From assembly GCA_026874595.1 (NCBI GenBank), contig CM049319.1, positions 16,149,601 to 16,213,600 on the forward strand: 64,000 nt of DNA, given 5' to 3'. The position numbers and the translations under genes were made by a program. Below, piece by piece: positions 50,330-63,200 of this stretch. The stretch's first letter is position 1; the number at the start of each line of letters is the position of its first letter. This DNA comes from Sipunculus nudus. Taxonomy: Eukaryota; Annelida; Sipuncula; Golfingiida; Sipunculidae. The notes under the pieces were generated by a model that did not search any database, had not been told where the DNA came from, and saw only the letters and a list, made by a program, of their open reading frames with translations.

Positions 50330-51165
50330 CATAAGATAAATGTCTATGGCAAGTACCTGCGCCAATATATATATTATGCAAAATATCCACTAGCCCCCCC
50401 CCCCCCCCCACTTGCAAAATCCTGGATCCGCCCCTGATAACATAACATAACATAAGATTACATAAGATCAGATAAGATAACATTTATTAGACTTCAGTTT
50501 TTACGCTTTATAAAATAAATTATTGTAAATATTGTAAGCGAATACCTGTGAATATTTTTATTAACAAGTCTCAGCAAGATCCCCTGTACATGAGGTCTTT
50601 TATTCACGGGGATTTTTATTTTCGCAATAATTTAACCCTACATTTTGTGCTTGTTTTTGTTTTCCAAAAATAATTTAACAAAAGAAAGAAAACAAAGAAA
50701 TCGAAAGGGGAGGTGTACAGACAATTGTGTGTTATGTACCATCACGGTATCCTGATATGATTATCAGATCAGGTCCGGTGTCATCAGCTGATCCAGGGCA
50801 GAGTTATGGGCTAACCTGAGGTCTCATAGTGATAAACTTCCTGGTCATACAATACAGTGGTAGCAGCCTTGAAAATCAAGGGTTTATCAAATTTGTATTT
50901 GATATTGATTTACAATTTGGTTGCATTGATTGTATTTTTATTTATAATATAAATAAATTTAAATAAATTTAAAACGTACTGCGGCCAGCAGGAAATAAAA
51001 AAGTTGGTGTTAGAATAGATGTTCCCCGATAATCATTCAACTAGAATTTGAGGATTTGGGCGTGGTTCAAAAGAGCGTTATTTATCTGTAAACATTGCCG
51101 ATACAAACCCTCTGGCCATCAAACTCTCTCCGCTGATAGAATGTTAACAAATACATATAGTGTCT

Positions 51166-51222
<57 letters not shown>

Positions 51223-52657
51223 AATTACGATTATCCCGAATTCCAAAATGTCTTTATTGATCTTTGTTTCAGGAAATCAATGTCCGTAACATATCTGTTG
51301 TACTACTTAATATGTTACAGGTGCTCTTTTTATTATGTGACACTGGCGTAACTCCTGTTGTGGCACTCGTGTCTGGCCGCGTGTTACATTCTATGTTTTA
51401 TCCGTACTGGTTGAACTCTCGTTGTCATGTAAGCCTTGGGTTTTCACGCCTGGTCGTGGGCCACGTTATGACCCTGGTGTGTGGGGATACACACGGCTAT
51501 GTTTTTCTCGATAGTTCCTGAAATGCGTGTTTACTGTAGGAACCTTAAGACTGTTCGAGAAGTGGAAAATTTTCGGCTTGAGGTGTGAAGGTATATAAAG
51601 GGGTTGTGTTTTTTAGAGCCAGAGAGCAGAAAAGATTCCAGCGGACGCTGAAGCGTGTGTCAGATTCTAGGACCTTATCCGACTAATGCGGCAATTATAG
51701 ATTTTCAAAGACTTTCCCCTGGATTTTATGCATTTGGACTTCAATTTACCTACTGGGTTGTTGAAAGAACTTTCCACTGGACTTTCATTCTCCGAGAGTA
51801 TACATTTAGGGAACTTATCGTGGTGACGGTGTTGGTAACCAGGTACTGTTCACATTATTTTCTATGTGATTGTATTGACTCGTTACTGTACCGCTGTTCT
51901 ACTGTATAATTGTATTGATTTAGTGTATTGTAATGATAGGGTTGTTTGAAGAATAAATTATAGTTATTTGTTAACAAAAAACCACTGACTTCTTTGTTCA
52001 TTCCCCTAGACATTTCACGCTGCCTAGTGTTACAGAATCTGATTTTTTTTTATCTCCATTACAAAATTTGTGTTCATCACGCATACGTGATCTGTTTATA
52101 TTAGGTTCCGTAACAAATACAATAAACTCATTTGATAACAACATGTTTTATTTTCTATTGTATGATGCTGATGCACATGGTGTATGATTATGTATGGTAG
52201 ATACCAAATGTGTCCTATAATAAATTAAACCTCTTGTCAAAACAACACAAGTTACTTGCGTTTCATATAACACAAGAATGTGTTACCAATAACAAAATAT
52301 CTTGTGTTATTTTAACACAAAAAATGTTACACCTAACAAATTTGTGTTACCTTTAACAATAGTATATCGTGTTAATTTAACACATGAGTGTTTTACCTTT
52401 ATCACAACCAGACGGTGTCATTATAACACAAGATTGTTTTACCTTAAACACAAGTATCTCGTGTTAATTTAACACAAGAATATGTTACGTTTTAACACGA
52501 GAGACTTGTGTTATATTTAAGCCAATCTTGTGTCAAAGTGGGTTTGACACTAGTTTTTGTGTTGTTTGAACACAAGCTGACGCTGTTCATATCAGACACA
52601 AGCACTTATTTCTGAGGAACACAAGTTTGTGTTATTTTTAACACAAGGGGATTAAGA

Positions 52658-52717
<60 letters not shown>

Positions 52718-54221
52718 GTCCAAGCGGTCCGGTCCATTTATTTAAAATATCATTGAAATAAATTAAAACCGTATTTTTTATTCTGCTTTTATTATACTTA
52801 TAAATATTTTTTTTAATTTATCATATTATTATTAATTTGTTCAAATATTTAATTTATCATATTATTGTAAGTCAACTGAGCTTTTGTGATCGTTCACCGT
52901 CCGACGTCCGTCCGTTCATCTGTCTGTTTAGCTGTCCGTCTGTCTGTTCGACTAGCACGTTTGGACACCGATGGACCTAGACACCTGTAACTGAATATCC
53001 CGGGAGCTCAATAAAAAATCTCCACGAAAACCGGAAATTAGGTCACTGTCACCTGTATCCTCCGAGCTATGGGGCTCTCAAGTACATCCCCCCCCGCCCC
53101 AAGAATAATTAGAAATTTGATACAAAACCTCAAGTATATTGATAATTAATGCACGGATTGCCCTTAATCTGGTCTTGAATATTGAAAGTGAGAAGGGTTG
53201 TAAGTTCCAAAAGACTGGTGGCGCCACTTACATTATTTCAAATTTCATGATTTTTCCCCTGTTTTTGAGACTGTCAAATAACAGCAGTTATATCAGTTTC
53301 TCGTCTGTGGTTTCATCTGGTGTCCTGAAACCTGGTCTGTTTATTGATTATGACTAGTTTCTTCAATTCCTGAAGACTAGTGGCGCTATCTGTATTTTTT
53401 TTTTCATTTTTTTACCAATGTTTTCCTGTATTTTGAGACTGCTAAATTATCATGATACTATCCGATTTGCAGCTATGATTTCATCTAGTGTCCTGAAACC
53501 TCGTGTGTTATTAGGCCCCGCTTGAATGAGCGGATGCCGTATAGTAATCACTCTGTCGCCTGTCCGTCTGTTCGTCTTTCTATGTCCTTCAAATTTATTT
53601 CCTGATGATAACTCCAGTTTGGACAGACATATAAATTTCAATTTGAGTTATATATAACCCACCTCTAACGCAAGAACTCTATTGATTTTTGGTCATGAGG
53701 TCAAAGGTCAAGGTCACAGCTTTGACCCACTTATTTAGAATGATTATAGATGCATCTTTTCATCCCAAACCTTCCATCTGGCACAAATAGCTGACCTGCC
53801 AATAGGGGAAGAACTTGATTGATATTGAGGTCACAAAGTCAAAGGTCAAGGTCACAGCAGCCATCTGTATACATATTTGTTTCTGAATGGTAACTCCAGT
53901 TCGGATTAACATATTGGTTTCAAACTTGATTTATATATTGCCCACCAATAAAGTAAGATACCTTTTTATTTTAGGGTCATGAGGTTAACGGCCAAGGTCA
54001 CAGGGCAGAAGGCGTTATTCAGTATTATGTCAAATCACAGTCTGAATCATGATTTTGGCTGAACCAGATCTTGATCAGGGTTTGGACTGGTCTGAATCCT
54101 GAATGGGATTTGGTCTGGACGTTATAAAAATATTCTTATAATCTATTTCAGCTGAGCGCCGTGACCCACAGGTCCCTTGTGTAATTTGTAATTTGTCTCT
54201 TTCATTATTATTATTATTATA

Positions 54222-54271
<50 letters not shown>

Positions 54272-57200
54272 CCCCTTGCAACTAAGATCCAGGAAGGGGT
54301 ACAGTAACAGTCAATTCTGAGGTCACGAGGTCAAAGGTCTAGGCCACGGGACCCACTTCTTCAAAAAGCTTATGGACCCATTTAAGCCAAACCGTTTGAT
54401 TAAAACCTTTCAACTGTCACATATAGCTCGCCAACCCAAGGATGAAAAACCCTATTGAGTTCGAGGTCACAAGGTCAAAGGTCAAGGTCACAGAGCTGCC
54501 TTCCTCATTTTTACACGGTGTAATACACTCAGTATCATAATGCTCCCCTGTGAGGTGATGTTCCACTTTGTCCTTGTTATTATTATTATTATTATTATTA
54601 TATTAAATGTGCTGATTTTGAACATTTCTAGATGATTTACTGATTATTTTTTTGGTGCTACCCTTATCCATATACCTTTTTGAGTAAGAATTTTAAAAGC
54701 AAAGCAAGCAAGCAACCAATATTATACAGATACAAACATAATACATTTTAATCTGTTAATTGATTTTCAAATCGTTATCCATAGAAATTATGCGTAAAGC
54801 CCGTTTTCTACATAATGAGAACATTGGTCCTCAAAATACTCCGTATTTTTCCTTCATCTTTCATGTTTTTCAGGCTGCTTGTCGGGGCACCTAAGGCCAC
54901 GCCATCATACTCCTACCGTAAAAATCCTAGAGATGTCGAATCCGGCGGGCTTTTCGCGTGTGACGTCAACAGTATAACGTCATCTAGTCAGCAGATTATG
55001 TGCAGAGAAGTGATTGCTGATGATCTAAGTAAGCCTTTGTTTTTTTAATCCAAGTTTTCACTGATCATTTTTTTCTGACATATCACATTGCTTGTGAGGC
55101 AACATAAAACTTGGCAGTATTTGAAATAATAAAAGAAATGAATATTAAAAACTTTGTTTATAATGCATTAATAGCAACTCCAACCCCTGTTATTATAGGC
55201 AATTTGAATGATTGAGCTAAAATATCCAGGCGTGTGACACATCATTCACATAAAGGGACAGTGGTTCAATCTGCACCCCTACCGAACGGGAAATATTATC
55301 TTACACTTGAAATTATATTAATTACGGTATACTTTAGTTTGCTGTCAACACTAGTCGCAAGAGCATACCTTAATTATGTCCCCTTGTATTGGTCCAGGCC
55401 GGTCATATATTGACCATAAATAAATGCATTTCTGAAACCAATGGACGGGGTTTCCAGAAACTCGACCTCATAACAGGGTCCCATGTGAACTGGTGTCTAA
55501 CCGATTCGGTGTGACCTCTGACATATTTCATATGTGCGTCTCTTCTAGGTAAAAAATCACACATATCTCAAGAGCGGTTTAACATATTGGCCTGGGATAT
55601 CGCATGACCTCAGATCCTAAGACAGATTTATCTCGTATAAAAGACTGGTTGCGCCACCTTTACAAGTTTTTGCATGGCGTCCATATGTACGACTGTTTCT
55701 GGTAAAAATCATCACAGGAGTGGTTTGATGTATCAAACTGGAATTTTGCATGTCCATGGGATAGCTTTCCCTTGAGAGAGTTAAATAGCAGCTTAATACC
55801 TTTATTTAGACTAGCCAGTTATGATATTTTACCCACAAACTTTTCGGTGCCCCCTTCTTTAGGTGGAAATGAAGCCTGGTAATTGATTACCAGATAGCGT
55901 GACAAGTTTACAAGATCAAGACAGATTAAGAACTGATAAAACCTCCGACAAACCCTTTTGAACAACAAGGGTTCCTTTACGGAGATAGGAAATGGCTCGC
56001 AACCATGCAACAAAGCCAGATGCAAATCACGGGCCCAAATTAATAACCAAGGGAGAAAGCGTACATATCATCAACCACAGTCATAAAGAACAGACACAGT
56101 ATAACGGTGAATCCCATGATCATGCCAGCACCTGGAGTGCGATATCAAAAGTCATAACAAGATCATGAAGAGCAACATACTCACTCTTGCCAATTGGTAA
56201 TCAATCACCATGCTTTATTTCCAGATGGGGGGGGGGGGGGGGGCATGTACCTGAAAACTTGTCGGGAACACATCCCCACCAGCTAGTCTAAATAATGGTA
56301 GCAAACTACATATATAAAGACTAGCATGGCAATTAAAATCTTACACATGACCAGTGCTGCCACCTATAACCGTTTCAATGTCTGGTTGAGGTTGGACACG
56401 TTTCATCAAGATATTTTGAATTGTATAAGATCCTGGATATTGTTAATCTCTTACACAGGCCTGAAGTCTGGCATCTCCTACAATCTTTTATAAGTGGCAT
56501 CCATCCTTGCATGTCTGTTGACTGGTTAAACGTACTGACATGAATGTCTGGCTATATATCTTGGATATACCTACATAAGACTGGTAGTGCCATCTAAAAC
56601 CACCTGTTCCTTGTATCCAAAAATGCACTTATGGGTCAATATCTTGGTCTGAAATGTTGTACGCCCATTGGTCTTCCATTACTTTATCACAAACACAAGA
56701 CAGGTAGCGACATATACAATCATATTTTGTATGGCGTTCTTTTGTGCGTCTTTTTTTTTGTCATATGAAATTCATATGTACCACATTCACATTCATGTGG
56801 ATTGGGAGTAGATAGGGATGACAAGAAACAAGATATTTATGAAAGCTGGTTTTGCCAATATCTTGGGATATTTTGACAGCTCATATAACAGAAATTTCGG
56901 GGACTCCCAAGTAAAGACCAACACGTAGTCCATACTTCTGTGTTACACGTAATCGCCGGTCGACTGCCGTAGATCCACTTAGTATATGATTTTTAGATAG
57001 ATCATTTTCCGGTCAGTATTTTAGCACAATCCATGTTAATACGGTACGTGGTATCACTTCTGAAGATTTTTATCAATGTTTTCCTACAGAAGAGAAGAAT
57101 AACTGGACAAATTTGGTCAGAAACAGATCTCATGAGTATCTCGGTGGGTCGCTCACGACGCCACCTAGCGGCGAGGGGATCATAGTGGTAAGTCAATTAA

Positions 57201-60200
57201 GGACATTTATAGAGTTGTCAACCCAGGTAAGCATGATCAGATCTAAGTCGCAAATGTGTCAGTTGAGCAACTGATGTTATTTTATATCATCTCCCTGATT
57301 TTTAGCCGAGCAATGTGTAAAATAAATCAAAACATATGCCATAACACAAATTAAAACAAATACTTCGATAGGCGAACCTTTTATAAATAAAATCTAACAA
57401 CAAACGTATTTAGTATTATGGATTTGAAATCGACATCTATAAAAGTTCTGAAAAAATCCCCAGACGTATATCTATCAATTAGCGGAATTCAGTGCACACG
57501 GTATTCCTTGGTATTCAGTCCATCCGATGCAGTTGCAATGCAGTTGCAAGGTCTCTGTGTTCGCGTCGCAAGCAATGTTCACATCCCCTTCGTCTGGGTC
57601 AAAATAGGAATTGACTCATCGATTTGATGATCGGATTTTTTTCTGGTACCCGACGGTGTATTCACACCGGCATCTTAGTCCCATGGCAAAGTCGGTCAGA
57701 CACTGTTGTTTGGACCCCCTTCTTTGGTCATAAAGCGAAAAATAGTGACCTGTGGTCCGCGTCTACGATGTACTTCTACCCGTAGAGGAAATATCTTTAC
57801 GGCAACGGTTGTCCCACATGTTTCCTTTTTTTAGCCCAGCATACTGAAAGTCATCTCAACTGTAGCGATCACTCGTTGTCCGTCGTCCGTCTGTCTGTCC
57901 GTCTGTCTGTCCGTTAACAGGGCACACATCGTAACCGTTAGACCTTGAATTTTCTAACTTGACATAAGGTCTCTGTAACTTATACCCTTTGAGCTATGGG
58001 GCTTGTCTGTACCGCCCAGAAAAAAATACAAATTTGATACAAAAGGTCGAGTATCTGAATAACGAATGCATTGATCATCATGATTCTTGCATGTATATTA
58101 ATCACTGAGTATTACATCAGTTCCCGCAGACTTGTGGAGCTCCCTGTATTTTTCGAATTTTCGCCCCTTTTCGTCTTGAATTTTGAAACCTTCAAAGAGG
58201 CGGCCATCCGTTAACAGGGCACAAAAAATAACCATAGCCGTTGAATCAAGACTCTTCTTACTTGACAGAGAGGTCTATGAAGTATCTCCATGGACATCTG
58301 AAATAAGGTCTCTGTTACCCATACCCTTCGAGCTGTGGGGCCCGTAAGTAACTTCCCCCCCCTAAAATAATAAAAATATTGAAACAAAAGATCCAGTGTC
58401 TGAATTACTAATGCATTGATCATCAAGATTCTTTGCATGCTCGTGATCATGGATTGTTTCATCAGTTCAGGTAGACTGGTATCGTCACCTGTATTTTCTT
58501 TTAAAATTTACGCATTTTTTCTCTATTTTTGAGACCTTCAAAGATTCGGTCATCCATTAACAGGACACAAATCGTAACCGTTGGAGCTAGAATCTTCTAA
58601 CGTGATAAATGGGAGGTTCATAAAATCTCTCCTTGGACCCCTGAAATAAGGTCTCTGTTGCCCATTTCCTTTGAGCTATGGGGCTCATAAGTACCCCCCC
58701 CCCCCCCCCCCAAGAATAATGGAAAATTTGATACAAAAGCTCCAAAATCTGAATAACTGATGCATTGATCGCCATGATCCCTTGCATTCATATTGATCAT
58801 GGACTGTTTTATCAATTCCTGCAGACTGGTGGTGCCACCAATTTTTTTTTTCGAATTATTACGCATTTTTTTCTCTAAATTTCATATCTTCAAAGAAGCG
58901 GTCGTCCATTTACAGGGCACAAATCATAACCGTTGAACCTAGAAACCTCTCAGTTGATGTACAGGGAGGTCCATGAAACTCTCCTTGAACACCTGCAATT
59001 AGGTCACGGTTACCCATATCCTCCGAGCTACTGGGCTCGAAAGTACCCCTAGAATGATTAATTTTTTTATACAAAAGCTCCAGTATCTGAATAATTAATG
59101 ATTTGATTGCCATGATCCTTTTCCATGTATATTGATCATGGAGCCTTTCATCATTTCCTGAAAACTGGTGGCGCCAGTCGATTATTTTCTCTATGTTTTT
59201 ACCTTTTTTTCTGCTTTTGAGACCTTCAGATGAAAAAGTCCGTCCGTTAATAGGGCACAAATCGTATCTGTCAGACTTAGAACCTTCTTACTGTATATTC
59301 AGGGAGGTCCTAGGCAAATCTCCTTGAAAACCTGAAATTAGGTCATAGTGACCTATATTGGCCAACTACAGGCTGAAAACACTATTGTGGGCACCCAGTC
59401 AGCCAGAAGGGGCACGAATTGTATCCGCTAGGCCAAGAATCTTCTAACATGACATCCAGGCAGGTCCTGGGTAATTCTGCATGGAAACCTGAAATTAGGT
59501 CATGTTGGCCTATAATTTGTGAACTATGGACCCAGAACATGATCTTAGCCCCCTGAAAATCAGATGGGCACAAATTGTATCTGCTAACCCTAAAATGTCT
59601 AAATATAATATACAGGGAAGTTTTGGGCAATCTCCATGGAAACCTGAAATAAGATCATAGGGACCTATATTTTGCGTGCTACCGGCCAGTACATCTAGGG
59701 CAATCTCATGGAAACCTGACATAAAGTCATGGTGACCTATATTTCTGGCAAAAATAAAAAAAACTATTGTCGGACCTAGAATCTTCTGTCTTGACATCCA
59801 GGGATGTCCTCAAAAAATGTGCATGGTCATTTTTAGCTCAGCTGACTGCATACAAAAAGGCTATATTTCATGGGAATTGCTGGACATATTATTATGAAAC
59901 GTTTTTTTCTTGTTGATTTTGAAAAACTTCAATATCTACAGTTGAATGGTGATTTCTACTACAAAATTTAGCATTCAGATGATAAAATTCCTTTTGTGAA
60001 TGTCTCAGCTGAGCGTCATGACCCAGGGTCTGTCCCCTTTTTAGCTCAGCTGACTGTAAGTCATCTGAGCTATACCGATCACTCTTTGTCCGTCGTCCGT
60101 CCGGCCGTCTGTCCATGAACAAGGCACAAATCGTAACCACTGGACCTGGAATCTTCTAACTTTACATCCAGTTAGGTCCATGAAAAATCTCCTTGGAAAC

Positions 60201-63200
60201 CTGGAATTACGTCTCTGTTAAACATATTTTTCAAGCTATGGGGCTTCGAAGTATCCCCCAGAATAATGAAAAATTTGATACAAAAGCTCAAGTATCTGAA
60301 CAACTAATGCATTGATCACCATGATTCTTTGCATGGATATTGATCGTGGAGTGTTTCATCAGTTTCTACAGACTGATGGCGCCATCTGTATTTTTTCGTT
60401 TTTAACGATTTTTTTTCTCTATTTTTGAGACCTCAAAAGATGCCGTCATCTGTTAACAGGGCACAAATTGTAACCGCTGGACCTGGAATTTTCTCACTTT
60501 ATATTCAGAGGGATCCATGAAATGTATTCTTGGAAACCTGGAATTGGGTCTGTTGTACCCATACTCTTTAAGCTATTGGGCTCCGAAGTAACATCAGAAT
60601 AATGAAAAATTTGATACAAAAGCTCGAGTATCTGAACAACTAATGCATTGATCACCATGATTCTTTGCATGGATATTCATCATGGAGTGTTTGATCAGTT
60701 TCTATTTTTGAGACTTTAAAATATGTGGTCATCTGTTAACAGGGCTCAAATCGTAACAACTAGACATAGAATCTTTTTACTTTACATCCAGAGAGGTACA
60801 TGAAGTCTCCATGGAAACCTGAAAATAGGTCTCTGTTACCCATATTCTCTGAGCTATTGGGCTAATAAACACCCCTCCCCCCCCATCATAATTAAAAATT
60901 TTGATACTAAAGCAGGGCAGAAATCATTAACATTTGACCTGGAATCTTCTAACCTAAAATCCAGGGAGGTCTATGAAAATCATCTTGGAAACGTGTATTT
61001 AGGTCTCTGTTAACCGTATTTTCTGAGCTATATGGCTTATAAATATAAGCACCCCTCAGAATAAATGAAAATTTGATACCAAAGTAGGGCAAAAACCATA
61101 ACCTTTGGGCCAAGGAACTTCTTACTTGACATCTTGAGAGTTCCTCAAAAGGTCTCCCCAGAAACCTAAAATCGGGTCACAGTGAACTATATTCTCAGAG
61201 TTTTGGGCTATGTTTGAGCACCCTAGAAATAATGCAAAATACACGCAAAAAAATTGCCAGATTCCTCATGAAAGGCTGGTTGGTTTGTCATCAGATTTGT
61301 TGTGCTTATGGGTCTTGATGAACACAAGCTAATATGCATGAACAATGATGCCACCTACATTACTTTAAATGGTTGTTTGTTCGGTTCGGTTGAGCGTCAT
61401 TACCCACGGGTCACTTTTGTTTAAGCCCACCGGCTTGTGTTTTGGCATAATCCTTTGTACATCTTCTGATTGACAGAGGTCAAACAGGGGCCAACCCCAA
61501 CTGAGGTGAGAGAAAAAGAGGGAAGTGACGTGCTAATTCAGAGTGAAAGTCGTTTTAGTGAACTTACCCCTCTGAAAAAAAAGAGTTTTTTTCTGAGTCG
61601 AGTTCGGGAACATAATCTATGTGTTCATTCTCTGGTGAAACAGAAGCGGGTTTCAGTTAGCCATGTAGTTCCGACATACACACGACTTCCGCTGCACTCT
61701 CTAGAAAGAGAGATTTTGCTACAGGAGATTTCCTTACTCGCATTTATTCATCCCAAGACCTATTGATGTATCTCATTATCATACGCTCGGTCGTGGTCGT
61801 ACATTATGGAGGAATACCCGTCAATATTATGCAGAAAATATGCTTCAAAACCAATTCAAGATCAAATCTTAATCATATTCTGCATCAAATGTATACAGAA
61901 ATTCACAGAATTCATTGAGGGTCTTTACAGCGCTTTGTAAGAAGATATATTTTTTCATCCTTGCTGGAAAGCTGCTGAAATGCCTTCATGCAGTCTCATT
62001 AGGCCCAATCCTTCGCAAGATGTCGGTTCTACTCAATACGAACCTCATCCTGATATGCACTGAAGCACTTGTGTATATCTCACATGCATGTGCTTACAAG
62101 ACATTACTCATTTCTTGATTTTCATGCATCATAACATCCATGTTTATGTAATTTGCTTTCAATCAATTCCCATTCTTCATATCTGACCGGACTGCATTAC
62201 CCTCTTCACTACATTTATAACCACGCCGCCGGTGTATGTAGAAGCCGCGGTGCATCGTGGGGTTCAGATTGAGTTGTCCATAAACCCTAAACTACAGAGT
62301 CATATTCTTGTGAGTTCGAGTCTGCGGAATGTGATGGACCCGTAATATCAACGCTGAGCATCTGAACCTCTCGTCCTGCAGCGAAATGAAGTCGCGGGGA
62401 CTATGCAGGGACTAGAGAGCCAAGCCGTCTTACAGCAGAAACTGTCCTGCAAAGCTGTTTTGATATGATACACGGTAGGCGCTATTTAAAGTAATGACAG
62501 CATGGAACGTTTGGATAGGCTTTATTTATTTAACACCTTGGTTATTCTTAGCTATCTCCGAACGGTTTTTATGTGTCCCTTCTTTTGGCATGAGCGACGA
62601 ACTGTCTCCTTGAATGGTCTGGCATAAAAAGATTGTAACGCATTAGTTTGTTCTGTGAAATGGCTTTATTGGCTTTTTTTCTCAACAATGTCTGGCTTTA
62701 AACACCTTTTTCTTGTTCACTTCGGAAGCCTTCAGACCATAGACCATCTCTTCTTTGCCATAGCCGTACATTCTGTGTCTGACGCAATTTATATTACTTG
62801 GTTGAATATCAACTCGTCCAGAATAGTGAACATTCCTTTCGGCGCAGCTTCATCATTGATAGCTGGAAGCTCTTGAACCGATTTATTTGGTGTCTGTCTC
62901 ATGTCGGGATAGTACTTGCATCGTTTCCGTTTGCTACAGTATGTACCGCTTGACAATGGTTGGCATGGTTATAGCTAGCGCTACACCACAGTACGGTGAG
63001 AGTCTACCATTTGGATCGTTGGACAGATCTGTCCAAAAACGTTTGGGCACATATCCTTTGTGTAGCAGATTTATTTATTTAGACTGAATAACACTACGAA
63101 AACTGATAACCTGGACTCAACCAAAAGCTTTCGTACTGGTCAAATTAATGTAACATAAGCCTTTATCCGAAGGCCTGAATCTTAAATCATCATCTTGTCA

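Noticed and set aside
54075-54281. Poly-Asn frame
   Set aside because: Translation of an (ATT)n microsatellite on the opposite strand.
58211-60140. Several 66-116 codon minus frames
   Set aside because: They are different stretches of the ~350-bp tandem repeat and resemble one another only because the repeat does.
61470-61766. 98-codon plus frame after an AG in integrin intron 3
   Set aside because: It does not continue the integrin propeller and has no donor in the right phase. Exon 3 joins exon 4 directly.
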